NCBI RefSeq assembly: GCF_004357985.1
Contig: NZ_SMTF01000005.1
Coordinates: 124,001 to 188,000 of the forward strand
Source of the DNA: Luteimonas aestuarii
GTDB taxonomy: Bacteria > Pseudomonadota > Gammaproteobacteria > Xanthomonadales > Xanthomonadaceae
Direction: 5' to 3'
DNA length: 64,000 bases
Made by a program: the position numbers and the translations under genes. Below, one piece after another: positions 1 through 5,726 of the stretch; position 1 is the first letter of the stretch, and every line of letters starts with the position of its first letter. Below the pieces are notes generated by a model. The model was not told the origin of the DNA. It searched no databases and was given only the letters and a program-made list of their open reading frames with translations.

Positions 1-304
1 AGTCGCCTGGCTGTTGGACAACGATGGATACGGCGCCGGGCGAGGCACGTTGCGTTTCATGGAAAAACGAAAGGCGGGCAACGCCCGCCCTCCCAATGCA
101 GATCAACCAAATGAACCTGACCCCATTCCTCTCAGGCGCCACGCCGCCATGCACGGCCGAGGCCCACTTCGCTCCAGCGTGGACATGCACTGCCATCGCC
201 GATCGCCGCACGGTCGGCGTCCGCCGCCGCCATGGCCACCAACACTGCACAGCGGGTTCATCGCGCGGGGCGCACCGTGCATGCCCATCGATCCGGAGCG
301 CGCC
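1..304. other. Left-edge region without a supported gene
   Basis: I see no convincing complete gene here. The reading frame that opens at the left edge runs on into the phasin frame, but it lacks protein-like composition before position 305. The stretch holds a 7-bp GC hairpin at 73-89 (GGCGGGC / GCCCGCC, 3-nt loop) with an A-rich left flank, so it could end a transcript on the minus strand. It also holds one copy of the ATGAACCTGACCCC repeat at 98-124. The first ~60 bases could be the tail of a gene that starts outside the window; that cannot be decided here. Confidence 0.4.
98..124. repeat. GTCAGGTTCAT short interspersed repeat, copy 1
   Basis: A 27-base stretch (GCAGATCAA, two variable bases, then AAATGAACCTGACCCC) matches the copy at 2831-2857 at all but the two variable bases. 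This copy lacks the left half of the palindrome found in the 1111 and 1669 copies. It belongs to the element family scattered through the first 3 kb. Confidence 0.6.
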
Positions 305-700
305 ATGCCACCCCGCCACCCTTCCCGCGCCACGCCGCTGCTGTTGACGACCGCAAGCGCCGCGTCTGCCAGCGTCATCGCGGCGCGCATGCTCGCCTTC
401 TCCACGCCAGGGGGACCGTGGTCGCCCTGGCACGCCTCCGAACTGCGGCGCATGGGCACCGAAAAGGTCGCGGCGGTGAACGCCGGCATGGCGGCGGCGG
501 GCATGGAACTGGCGATGCTGCCCTATCGCCTGATGCAGGTCGGCGCCCGCCCCGCCTCATGGTCGGCCACCGGCTCCCTGGACGCCTGGATGGCGATGGC
601 GGAGCTGTGGATCGGCGTAGGCAATGCCGCCCTGCGACCGGCCCGCAACGCGGCCGTGCGCAACCGGTCGCGGCTGGCGCGGCGCAAGTCGAAGGCGTAG
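305..700 (+). CDS. Phasin-like polyhydroxyalkanoate granule-associated protein
   Basis: A 131-residue protein resembling the short phasins of Xanthomonadaceae, which coat polyhydroxyalkanoate granules in the cytoplasm. It has an Ala-rich amphipathic helical body, a central segment with EKVAAVNAGMAAAGMELAML, and a very basic C-terminus (RNRSRLARRKSKA) as in that group. The start at 305 is preferred because GGAG lies six bases upstream; an in-frame ATG at 281 has no such site. No PHA synthase or depolymerase gene is nearby, so the role rests on similarity recalled from the family. A general helical membrane- or granule-binding protein is the alternative. Confidence 0.55.
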   Translation: MPPRHPSRATPLLLTTASAASASVIAARMLAFSTPGGPWSPWHASELRRMGTEKVAAVNAGMAAAGMELAMLPYRLMQVGARPASWSATGSLDAWMAMAELWIGVGNAALRPARNAAVRNRSRLARRKSKA

Positions 701-1110
701 GCGCACTGACCTGCGCCACCTGTCCCGCCCTGGGCCAGGAAGAGAACGCGACCCGGCCGCGACAGCGCGCGGAACGCCCTGCTTCTTCCGGAAACGCAAA
801 GGGCGGGCTCAGGCCCGCCTTGCGCGAGTTCTTCACCCGCAATCTCATCGATGCTCGCAGACCCGGAGGGCGGCCGGCATGGATGCCGGACGTTTTTCGA
901 CAGGACAGGGATGTCCTGTCGAAAAATCCGGTCGAGACACGCGTGGCCGGTGAGCTCTGTCGGGGAAAGGCCCTTCTCGTTGGTGACTTTCTCTTGGGCC
1001 AGCAAGAGAAAGTTACCCGGCCGCGAAGCGGACGGAACGCCTTAGCTGTTTCAGACACACGAAAGGCCCGCCTCACTCGTCAGAAAGTCGACTCTGACCG
1101 CTGTTTTGGT
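701..1110. repeat. Non-coding stretch with a Xanthomonad-type repetitive element
   Basis: There is no gene in these 410 bases. At 802-819 there is a 7-bp GC hairpin followed by TT, a weak terminator candidate for the phasin gene. From about 875 to 1065 the sequence looks like a dispersed intergenic element known to me from Lysobacter, Luteimonas and Stenotrophomonas genomes. It carries the phrase TCTCTTGGGCCAGCAAGAGA and usually gives rise to small spurious ORF calls. Its core is a 15-bp perfect inverted repeat at 893-926. Confidence 0.55.
893..926. repeat. 15-bp perfect inverted repeat
   Basis: TTTTTCGACAGGACA at 893-907 and its exact complement at 912-926 flank a 4-base loop. An RNA copy would fold into a long hairpin ending in U residues on either strand, so it could act as a bidirectional terminator or as the recognition hairpin of a REP-like element. 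Confidence 0.75.
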
Positions 1111-1171
1111 AGTTCCCAACGGGAATTGGGTCAGGTCAACTCCGCAAGAAAATGAACCTGACCCCTTTTCC
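1111..1171. repeat. GTCAGGTTCAT repeat, full-length copy 2
   Basis: This copy differs from the one at 1669 by one base over about 53 bases. It contains GGGTCAGGT at 1128-1136 and the complement ACCTGACCC at 1156-1164, so it can form a 9-bp stem with a 19-base loop. A smaller TTCCC/GGGAA stem lies just before it. The last nine codons of the minus-strand lipoprotein gene at 1136 read through this element. Confidence 0.75.
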
Positions 1172-1525
1172 GCCCCTCTCGCCGTCCTCACTGGAATGGA
1201 TAGGCGCACTGTCGTGGGCAGATTGCGACTGGCTGTCGTCCGCTCGCAAAGATTGCCCGCTCTCAACGGGAGCAACCTCGCACAGGGCTTTGTGCCTGTC
1301 CAACCTCATCATCCACTTAGAGAATCGGTAGCGCTCAATTGGCCCAGGTTGCCAGTTTCTAGGCTGATTGTAGTCATAACGAGCATTGATGATCTGCACG
1401 GCCTCGCAGCGGTCACCAGCTTCATTTGCTTGGTCGTAAAGCGGTTTAAGCCTTCTCTCGACCACAGAGTCTGCCGAGCATCCCGCAAGCATCGAAGCCA
1501 GCAGAACGGACCAGAATCTACGCAC
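1136..1525 (-). CDS. Hypothetical lipoprotein
   Basis: A 129-residue protein of unknown function. The N-terminus is a lipoprotein signal: basic MRRF, a short hydrophobic stretch and the lipobox LAGC at residues 13-16, so the product should be anchored to a membrane. The start is GTG at 1525, chosen because GAGGAG lies five bases upstream and an ATG is lacking. The C-terminal FIFLRS is translated from a repeat element and is therefore probably not native; the original stop seems to have been lost or displaced by the repeat. The region is visibly AT-richer than the rest of the window, which suggests acquisition by transfer. Confidence 0.55.
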   Translation of the reverse strand: MRRFWSVLLASMLAGCSADSVVERRLKPLYDQANEAGDRCEAVQIINARYDYNQPRNWQPGPIERYRFSKWMMRLDRHKALCEVAPVESGQSLRADDSQSQSAHDSAPIHSSEDGERGGKGVRFIFLRS

Positions 1526-1546
1526 GCAGGCTCCTCATAAATTCCG

Positions 1547-1552
1547 ATTATA
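1547..1552 (-). promoter_or_regulatory. Candidate -10 box of the lipoprotein gene
   Basis: The minus strand reads TATAAT here, about 20 bases before the GTG start at 1525, leaving room for a short leader with the GAGGAG site. I find no good -35 hexamer at the usual spacing. Confidence 0.35.
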
Positions 1553-1668
1553 AGGGGACGACTTTAAGGGGGCGAATGAGAACTAAACCCGCCACTACTT
1601 AATTCCTTCGCCCCTGTCGCTCTTAATGTCCCCGACACCTTTTCCACCGACACCTTTTCCACATCGGC
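1553..1668. other. Intergenic stretch with GACACCTTTTCC repeats
   Basis: The minus-strand lipoprotein gene begins to the left and the next gene ends to the right. The stretch contains CCGACACCTTTTCCAC twice in tandem (about 1631-1662). A related CTGACACCTTT string occurs at 2879-2889. This second motif appears beside the GTCAGGTTCAT element and may be part of the same repeat unit. Confidence 0.45.
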
Positions 1669-1729
1669 AGTTCCCAAGGGGAATTGGGTCAGGTCAACTC
1701 CGCAAGAAAATGAACCTGACCTTTTTACG
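1669..1729. repeat. GTCAGGTTCAT repeat, full-length copy 3
   Basis: Nearly identical to 1111-1171. The stem arms are GGTCAGGT at 1687-1694 and ACCTGACC at 1714-1721; the final C of the 1111 copy is T here, so the stem is 8 bp. It lies just downstream of the minus-strand membrane-protein gene that ends at 1750. Confidence 0.75.
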
Positions 1730-1749
1730 CTTTCTTTGCTCCCAAGAGA

Positions 1750-2271
1750 TCAGTACTTCGCACGATAGGCCAGTATCCCGCACAGCCAGGATAACGACAC
1801 CATCACGGCGGAGAGCCAGAGCATCATGAAAAAGACAAGCCCGGCCGTTAGATCGTTGAGGTACCAGAAGTGAGTGAACCACCTAGAGCGCTGGGAGATT
1901 GCTCCCTCGACTTCTCCGCCAAACAAGGTGGTATAGAGAGTGATTGCCGCCACAGCAGCTGATGTCAAGCAGTAAACGACATAGGATCTTCTGCTGGTCC
2001 GTAGAACTATGCGGTCGATCTTCCTGTACATGTCTGCGCATGTAACAAGAATCACTGGCACCTGCAGCATAAGCATGATCGTCAAATAGCTTGGAAGGTA
2101 CGCAAACTCCGGGCGAATGGTCTCCATAACGGTCAATCTATGCGTCCTCACCAACCACTCTCTCGAGATCGCTGGCACTTCAACATGGGCGCAAGCCAGC
2201 GCAATTGAAGTGAAAAGGTACGCAACTGCGGCCGTCAGCACCCAGTCCCTTGATTTCCAGTTGGATGACAT
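1750..2271 (-). CDS. Hypothetical membrane protein, about four helices
   Basis: A 173-residue protein of unknown function. Hydrophobic segments at roughly residues 10-30, 60-80, 98-118 and 143-168 suggest four transmembrane helices, with a basic loop (MYRKIDRIVLRTSRRS) after the second. ATG at 2271 is used; TTG at 2274 is directly upstream and both share a GGAG about 5-8 bases ahead. It stands alone between repeat elements, on the same strand as its neighbours but too far from them to be an obvious operon. No family recognised. Confidence 0.5.
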   Translation of the reverse strand: MSSNWKSRDWVLTAAVAYLFTSIALACAHVEVPAISREWLVRTHRLTVMETIRPEFAYLPSYLTIMLMLQVPVILVTCADMYRKIDRIVLRTSRRSYVVYCLTSAAVAAITLYTTLFGGEVEGAISQRSRWFTHFWYLNDLTAGLVFFMMLWLSAVMVSLSWLCGILAYRAKY

Positions 2272-2340
2272 CAATGCGTCTCCAATGGTTCGGCAGCGCG
2301 AGAAAATGTCCCCGAGGCTTCCTTACGCTCTGGAACAGAT

Positions 2341-2386
2341 AAACCTGACCTCATTCAAGCAGAAAAATGAACCTGACCCCATTCTC
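2341..2386. repeat. GTCAGGTTCAT repeat, partial double copy 4
   Basis: Two short copies sit side by side: AAACCTGACCTCATTC at 2341-2356 and AAATGAACCTGACCCCATTC at 2364-2383, in direct orientation. They occupy the gap between the membrane-protein genes starting at 2271 and ending at 2388. Confidence 0.6.
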
Positions 2387-2387
2387 C

Positions 2388-2768
2388 TTAAGCCTGATCC
2401 GGCTTGCCAAGCGATGCTTCTCGCGAGGCGCGGACCTGCAGCGCCACCAGGAGAAAGCAAAGCGCAGCGCCCGTGACGACAAACGCAAAGCCCGCGGCTT
2501 CGACCCAGATCAGCGCACGCGGCGAAAGCACTTCATCCATGTATAGACGGCCAAGAATGCCCGGCAGATACACATGCATCGCCAGTGACGCGGGAATCCA
2601 TGCAATGGACGCCACCACAAACGCAAACAGCCAGTGACTCGCGCGCGTCCGCATCGCTCGTGCAACGATCCATGCCCCCGCCGCAACCGCTGTCATGGCC
2701 GCGACTGTCGCGGGCACCAGCACATATCCCACCATAACCGGCTCACTGCTCATCAAACGCGCACCCAT
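2388..2768 (-). CDS. Hypothetical membrane protein
   Basis: A 126-residue protein with three clear hydrophobic segments (about residues 12-36, 46-68 and 88-112) and a short hydrophilic tail. No conserved motif recognised. ATG at 2768 gives the longest product; a second in-frame ATG at 2753 is possible and neither has a strong ribosome site. It is isolated between repeat copies 4 and 5. The composition is closer to the core genome than that of the gene at 1750. Confidence 0.5.
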   Translation of the reverse strand: MGARLMSSEPVMVGYVLVPATVAAMTAVAAGAWIVARAMRTRASHWLFAFVVASIAWIPASLAMHVYLPGILGRLYMDEVLSPRALIWVEAAGFAFVVTGAALCFLLVALQVRASREASLGKPDQA

Positions 2769-2830
2769 TCATCACGACCATCTCTTACGGTCGCCAGAAA
2801 ACGTTGACTCCGCCCCGGCTCTGACGCAAC

Positions 2831-2863
2831 GCAGATCAATTAAATGAACCTGACCCCTTTTTC
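2831..2863. repeat. GTCAGGTTCAT repeat, copy 5
   Basis: GCAGATCAATTAAATGAACC followed by TGACCCC, the same subfamily as 98-124. CTGACACCTTT, the companion motif, follows at 2879-2889. It separates the membrane-protein gene to its left from the RelA/SpoT two-gene unit to its right. Confidence 0.6.
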
Positions 2864-2991
2864 CTGGCAATTGTCCCTGACACCTTTCCCGTTTAATACT
2901 CGAGCCAGAACGGCATCACCAACACCCCTACCCGTCTCAGAGAAGAAAAAGATTGCAACGGACTACATCAGGCTAGTTTCGCTCACCCCTT

Positions 2992-3249
2992 TCAGTCAGC
3001 CGCTTGCTTTTGTGCGGTCTTGTTGGCTTTCAACGATGCAAAGGTTTCGAAGTATCGACGATGAGTTGTCCGTAGATGCTCTTCGCTTGGCGCTTCTAAT
3101 AAGACAACTTCGGATGACCCGTTCTTCCCAAGCAACGAGATTTCCAGATCAAGCTTGGCTGCGGATGCGCGCGCCCGATCGTCATCGCCGAAACTATCCA
3201 TGCTGACAAGCGTGCTCTTTGCACGATCGTAATGGATTAGAAAAATCAT
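2992..3249 (-). CDS. Small conserved partner of the RelA/SpoT-domain protein
   Basis: An 85-residue soluble protein that begins nine bases after the RelA/SpoT-domain gene stops, so the two are almost certainly one transcript. The N-terminus MIFLIHYDRAKSTLVSM is strand-forming and is followed by a charged helix. SSEVVLLEAPSEEHLRTTHR and YFE form the C-terminal half. From memory, small proteins of this type (MIF..YDR...VS, VVLLEA..E..LR.TH.RYFE) recur directly behind RelA/SpoT-domain genes in many bacteria, but I know no assigned function. An antitoxin or regulator of the synthetase is my inference from order and size. Confidence 0.6.
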   Translation of the reverse strand: MIFLIHYDRAKSTLVSMDSFGDDDRARASAAKLDLEISLLGKNGSSEVVLLEAPSEEHLRTTHRRYFETFASLKANKTAQKQAAD

Positions 3250-3258
3250 CGTCTCGCC

Positions 3259-3966
3259 TTATGCTTTGCCAGAAAAAATATGCCGAATCTCCCGCACGCA
3301 TTCACGCTCTTCATTGTTGTTCGCCTTGATCTCCCGAACAAGACCCTGGCTTTTACCTTGCACCCGCTTTCTGCCGAGCAAAACTCTGTGCCGGTGGCGA
3401 ATTTGCTCAAGCCTATCAGTCGATACAGACAGCTTCGTCAAGAAGTCGATTGCACCTTCATCGCCTTTCCCATACTTGATCTCGTGTCCGTGCTCATCTG
3501 AGACCTTCTCAGAAATCTCTGCCCACGCATGCTGAAGTCTTGTCCGGATTTGAATCTCGACAGGACGCCCATCCTTCCTAACGATCACGTGGACCGCTCT
3601 GTACCCATTCGTGGGCAACTTTCGTTTGTCATCTACGTCGACGTCAGGGAACAATATCAGCAAGGCCTCAACGAGACTGTCTTGCTCCGCCAGACCATCC
3701 ACCAAAACACGGCACCCAGCAATATCTTGAATTTGGTTAAGTCGAATCGTTTCGCGCTTTAACTTCTCAATGATTGCGACCGTGGATTTTGAGGGTCGGC
3801 CCGTAATCTTGTGGCCTGTCTGGTCGACAAGAACGCGCTCTACATACTTATACGCGTCAGCATACAAGGCACGAAATGTTTCCAGTTTTTTGAGGCAGTC
3901 CGCATCCACAGCATCTGTGCGGAGCTTCTCGCCTATTTTGTCTATCTGCGTATTGCTTAGACGCAT
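3259..3966 (-). CDS. RelA/SpoT-domain protein (small alarmone synthetase-like)
   Basis: A 235-residue single-domain protein with the nucleotidyltransferase fold of (p)ppGpp synthetases. These enzymes move pyrophosphate from ATP to GTP/GDP; some relatives modify other targets as toxins. The synthetase motifs are present: QIQDIAGCRV around residues 78-86, NGYRAVH at 120-125, and VEIQIRT...HAWAE at 136-150. There is no hydrolase (HD), TGS or ACT domain, so it cannot degrade alarmone by itself. Met at 3966 (MRLSNTQ) is preferred; a longer GTG start at 4008 would overlap nrdJb. It follows nrdJb by 19 bases and precedes a small partner gene, so a toxin-antitoxin role is possible. Confidence 0.75.
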   Translation of the reverse strand: MRLSNTQIDKIGEKLRTDAVDADCLKKLETFRALYADAYKYVERVLVDQTGHKITGRPSKSTVAIIEKLKRETIRLNQIQDIAGCRVLVDGLAEQDSLVEALLILFPDVDVDDKRKLPTNGYRAVHVIVRKDGRPVEIQIRTRLQHAWAEISEKVSDEHGHEIKYGKGDEGAIDFLTKLSVSTDRLEQIRHRHRVLLGRKRVQGKSQGLVREIKANNNEERECVREIRHIFSGKA

Positions 3967-3985
3967 GACAACAGCTTCAGCACCC

Positions 3986-4822
3986 TCACCCACACTTCGA
4001 ATACCCACAATTCAAACAAGTCGCACACCCATCCATCAGCACCAGCGCCTTGGTGCTGCACTTGTGGCACATGGTGGCCGACGGCGGGAAACTCGCGCCG
4101 TCGCCGGTGACGGCGATGTCTTCTTCGTGGTCGGCGGAGGTCATGGAGGCAAGAGCGCCCCCATCCCGGCCTTCCCCCGCTTGGGCGGGGGAAGGAGAAG
4201 CGCCAGGAGCGGCTACGTCAGAGTTTTTTTTTGAGCGCTCTTCGTACTGCTTGCGCTTTTCGGCGATCAGGGCGCGCTGGTGCACGCTCATCTCGGGGTC
4301 GTGCAGCAGGCCGATGGACTTGAGGTGGTCTTCGACGATGCTGCCCAGTTCGGCGACCAGCGACGGCATGTACACGCCGCCGGCCTTGAAGTAGCCGCCC
4401 TTGGGGTCGAACACGGCCTTCATCTCGTCGACGATGAAGGTCACGTCGCCGCCCTTGCGGAACACGGCGCTCATGATGCGGGTGAGCGCGACGATCCACT
4501 GGAAATGCTCCATCGACTTGGAGTTGATGAAGATCTCGAACGGGCGGCGCAGTTCGTGCTCGGTGCCGGCGTTGAGCACGATGTCGTTGATGGTCACGTA
4601 GAAGGCGTGCTCCACCAGCGGCGACTTGATCTTGTAGGTGCTGCCGATCAGCACTTCGGGGCGCTCGATGCGCTCGTGCATCTGGATCACGTCGGCCGTG
4701 GGGAACTCCGCTTCCGCCTCCTGGCGCGAGACGGAGGCGGCGGCGATGGCCTTTTCCTTTTCGCGGTCTTCGGGGGTGACGACGGAATAACCCTTGATTT
4801 TCTTGTCGATCTTGACGGCCAT
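3986..4822 (-). CDS. nrdJb: Class II ribonucleotide reductase small component NrdJb, with a repeat insert
   Basis: A 278-residue protein corresponding to the separately encoded C-terminal part of the split B12-dependent ribonucleotide reductase described in Pseudomonas. The C-terminus has six cysteines (252, 255, 266, 269, 272, 277; MCHKC...CATC.NC...C), the redox/zinc tail that re-reduces the active site of NrdJa. Met at 4822 (MAVKIDKK) is the natural start; the longer open frame upstream is repeat sequence. Residues about 203-223 (APGASPSPAQAGEGRDGGA) are encoded by a GC hairpin repeat that has entered the frame between body and tail without breaking it. It lies downstream of nrdJa with a histone-like gene between. 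Confidence 0.75.
   Translation of the reverse strand: MAVKIDKKIKGYSVVTPEDREKEKAIAAASVSRQEAEAEFPTADVIQMHERIERPEVLIGSTYKIKSPLVEHAFYVTINDIVLNAGTEHELRRPFEIFINSKSMEHFQWIVALTRIMSAVFRKGGDVTFIVDEMKAVFDPKGGYFKAGGVYMPSLVAELGSIVEDHLKSIGLLHDPEMSVHQRALIAEKRKQYEERSKKNSDVAAPGASPSPAQAGEGRDGGALASMTSADHEEDIAVTGDGASFPPSATMCHKCSTKALVLMDGCATCLNCGYSKCG
4151..4212. repeat. Hairpin repeat inside the nrdJb frame
   Basis: CCTTCCCCCGC at 4170-4180 and its exact complement at 4185-4195 make an 11-bp stem with a 4-base loop. The flank GCGCCCCCATCCCGG matches the intergenic copies near 4975 and 5675. The element is the same family as the array at 4902-5035 but lies within coding sequence. Confidence 0.7.
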
Positions 4823-4901
4823 GACGCTGTTCCTGTTGGTGCTGGGTTGCGGTTGCGGTGTGCTGTGGGGGTGGTGCGACCTGCTTGCCCTCACCCCTGC
4901 C

Positions 4902-5035
4902 CCTCCCCGGCGTGCGTGCGAGGGGAGGAGCGGCTCTCCCGCGAGCGGGAGGGAGTGGAGCGATCTGCGGGCCCCCACCCCGGCCCTCCCCCGCAAGCGG
5001 GGGAGGGAGTGGAGCGTCCCTCCCGCGTGCGGGAG
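4902..5035. repeat. Array of four GC-rich hairpin repeats
   Basis: Four palindromes stand in a row between nrdJb and the histone-like gene. They are CCTCCCC/GGGGAGG (4902-4928), CTCCCGC/GCGGGAG (4936-4951), an 11-bp CCCTCCCCCGC stem (4984-5007) and CTCCCGC/GCGGGAG (5020-5035). Linkers such as GGAGTGGAGCG recur. This is a REP-like cluster that could stabilise or end mRNA. Confidence 0.75.
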
Positions 5036-5056
5036 AGGAGGTGGAGCAAAGCGGGC

Positions 5057-5566
5057 TTACTTCTTCTTGGCTGCCTTGCGGGTCGCCTTCTTGGGGGCGG
5101 CCTTCTTGGCGGCTTTCTTCACGGTCTTCTTGGTGGCGGCCTTCTTGGCGGTCGCCTTCTTCGCGACCTTCGTGGCCGACTTCTTCACCGCGGCCTTCTT
5201 GCCGGCAACCTTGCGGGTGGCCTTCTTGGCGGCGGCCTTCTTGCCGGCGACCTTGCGCGGGGTCTTCTTCGCGGTGGCCTTCTTCGCGGTCTTCTTGGCA
5301 GCGGCCTTCTTGGCGGGCTTCTTCTTGCCCTTCTTCTTCAGGCTGGCCGCTTCCTTCTTGGCCGAAGCGCTGGCCGATGCCAGCTTCTTCTTGGCGTTGG
5401 CCACGGTCTTGCTGACGGCCTTGGTCGCCTTGCTGGCGGTCTTCTTGGCGCTCTTCACTGCGCCGCTGGCCTTCTTCGCAACCTTCTTGCCGACCGATTT
5501 CGCGGTGTCCGCGACGGCCTCTGCGGCATTGCTCAGGGTTTCCGTCACCCCGTTGCCGTTACTCAT
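5057..5566 (-). CDS. Histone H1-like Lys/Ala-rich DNA-binding protein
   Basis: A 169-residue protein made almost entirely of Lys, Ala, Thr and Val. The first ~20 residues ([20 protein letters not shown]) are acidic or neutral, and the rest is a long series of AAKK, KKAT and RKVAGKK repeats. This is the composition of bacterial histone H1-like and AlgP-type proteins that bind DNA non-specifically. GAGGA seven bases before the ATG supports the start. The repeats are coded by near-identical 15-30 base units, so length is expected to vary between strains. It sits between nrdJa and nrdJb on the same strand, which links a nucleoid protein with dNTP supply, though a shared transcript is only inferred. 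Confidence 0.85.
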   Translation of the reverse strand: MSNGNGVTETLSNAAEAVADTAKSVGKKVAKKASGAVKSAKKTASKATKAVSKTVANAKKKLASASASAKKEAASLKKKGKKKPAKKAAAKKTAKKATAKKTPRKVAGKKAAAKKATRKVAGKKAAVKKSATKVAKKATAKKAATKKTVKKAAKKAAPKKATRKAAKKK

Positions 5567-5679
5567 GGTGGTGTCCTCGTCAGAGTCTTGGTTACGGGCA
5601 CGACGCCCGTGGTGCGGAATGTAGCGCGAAGTGGGTGTGTTGCGAGTATTCGGCAGGCGGAAGAAGTCAAGAGCGCCCC

Positions 5680-5715
5680 CTCCCCGGCCCTCCCCCGCTT
5701 TGCGGAGGAGGGAGA
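5680..5715. repeat. GC hairpin repeat between nrdJa and the histone-like gene
   Basis: CCCTCCCCCGC at 5688-5698 faces an imperfect complement ending at 5712. The left flank GAGCGCCCCCTCCCCGG matches the copy inside nrdJb. It lies just past the nrdJa stop on the minus strand and could act as a transcript end. Confidence 0.6.
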
Positions 5716-5726
5716 TGTGCGGGGGG

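Noticed and set aside
98-2863. Integron cassette array with attC sites
   Set aside because: The spacing of single genes is suggestive, but the repeat lacks the GTTRRRY/RYYYAAC core sites and no integrase is present.
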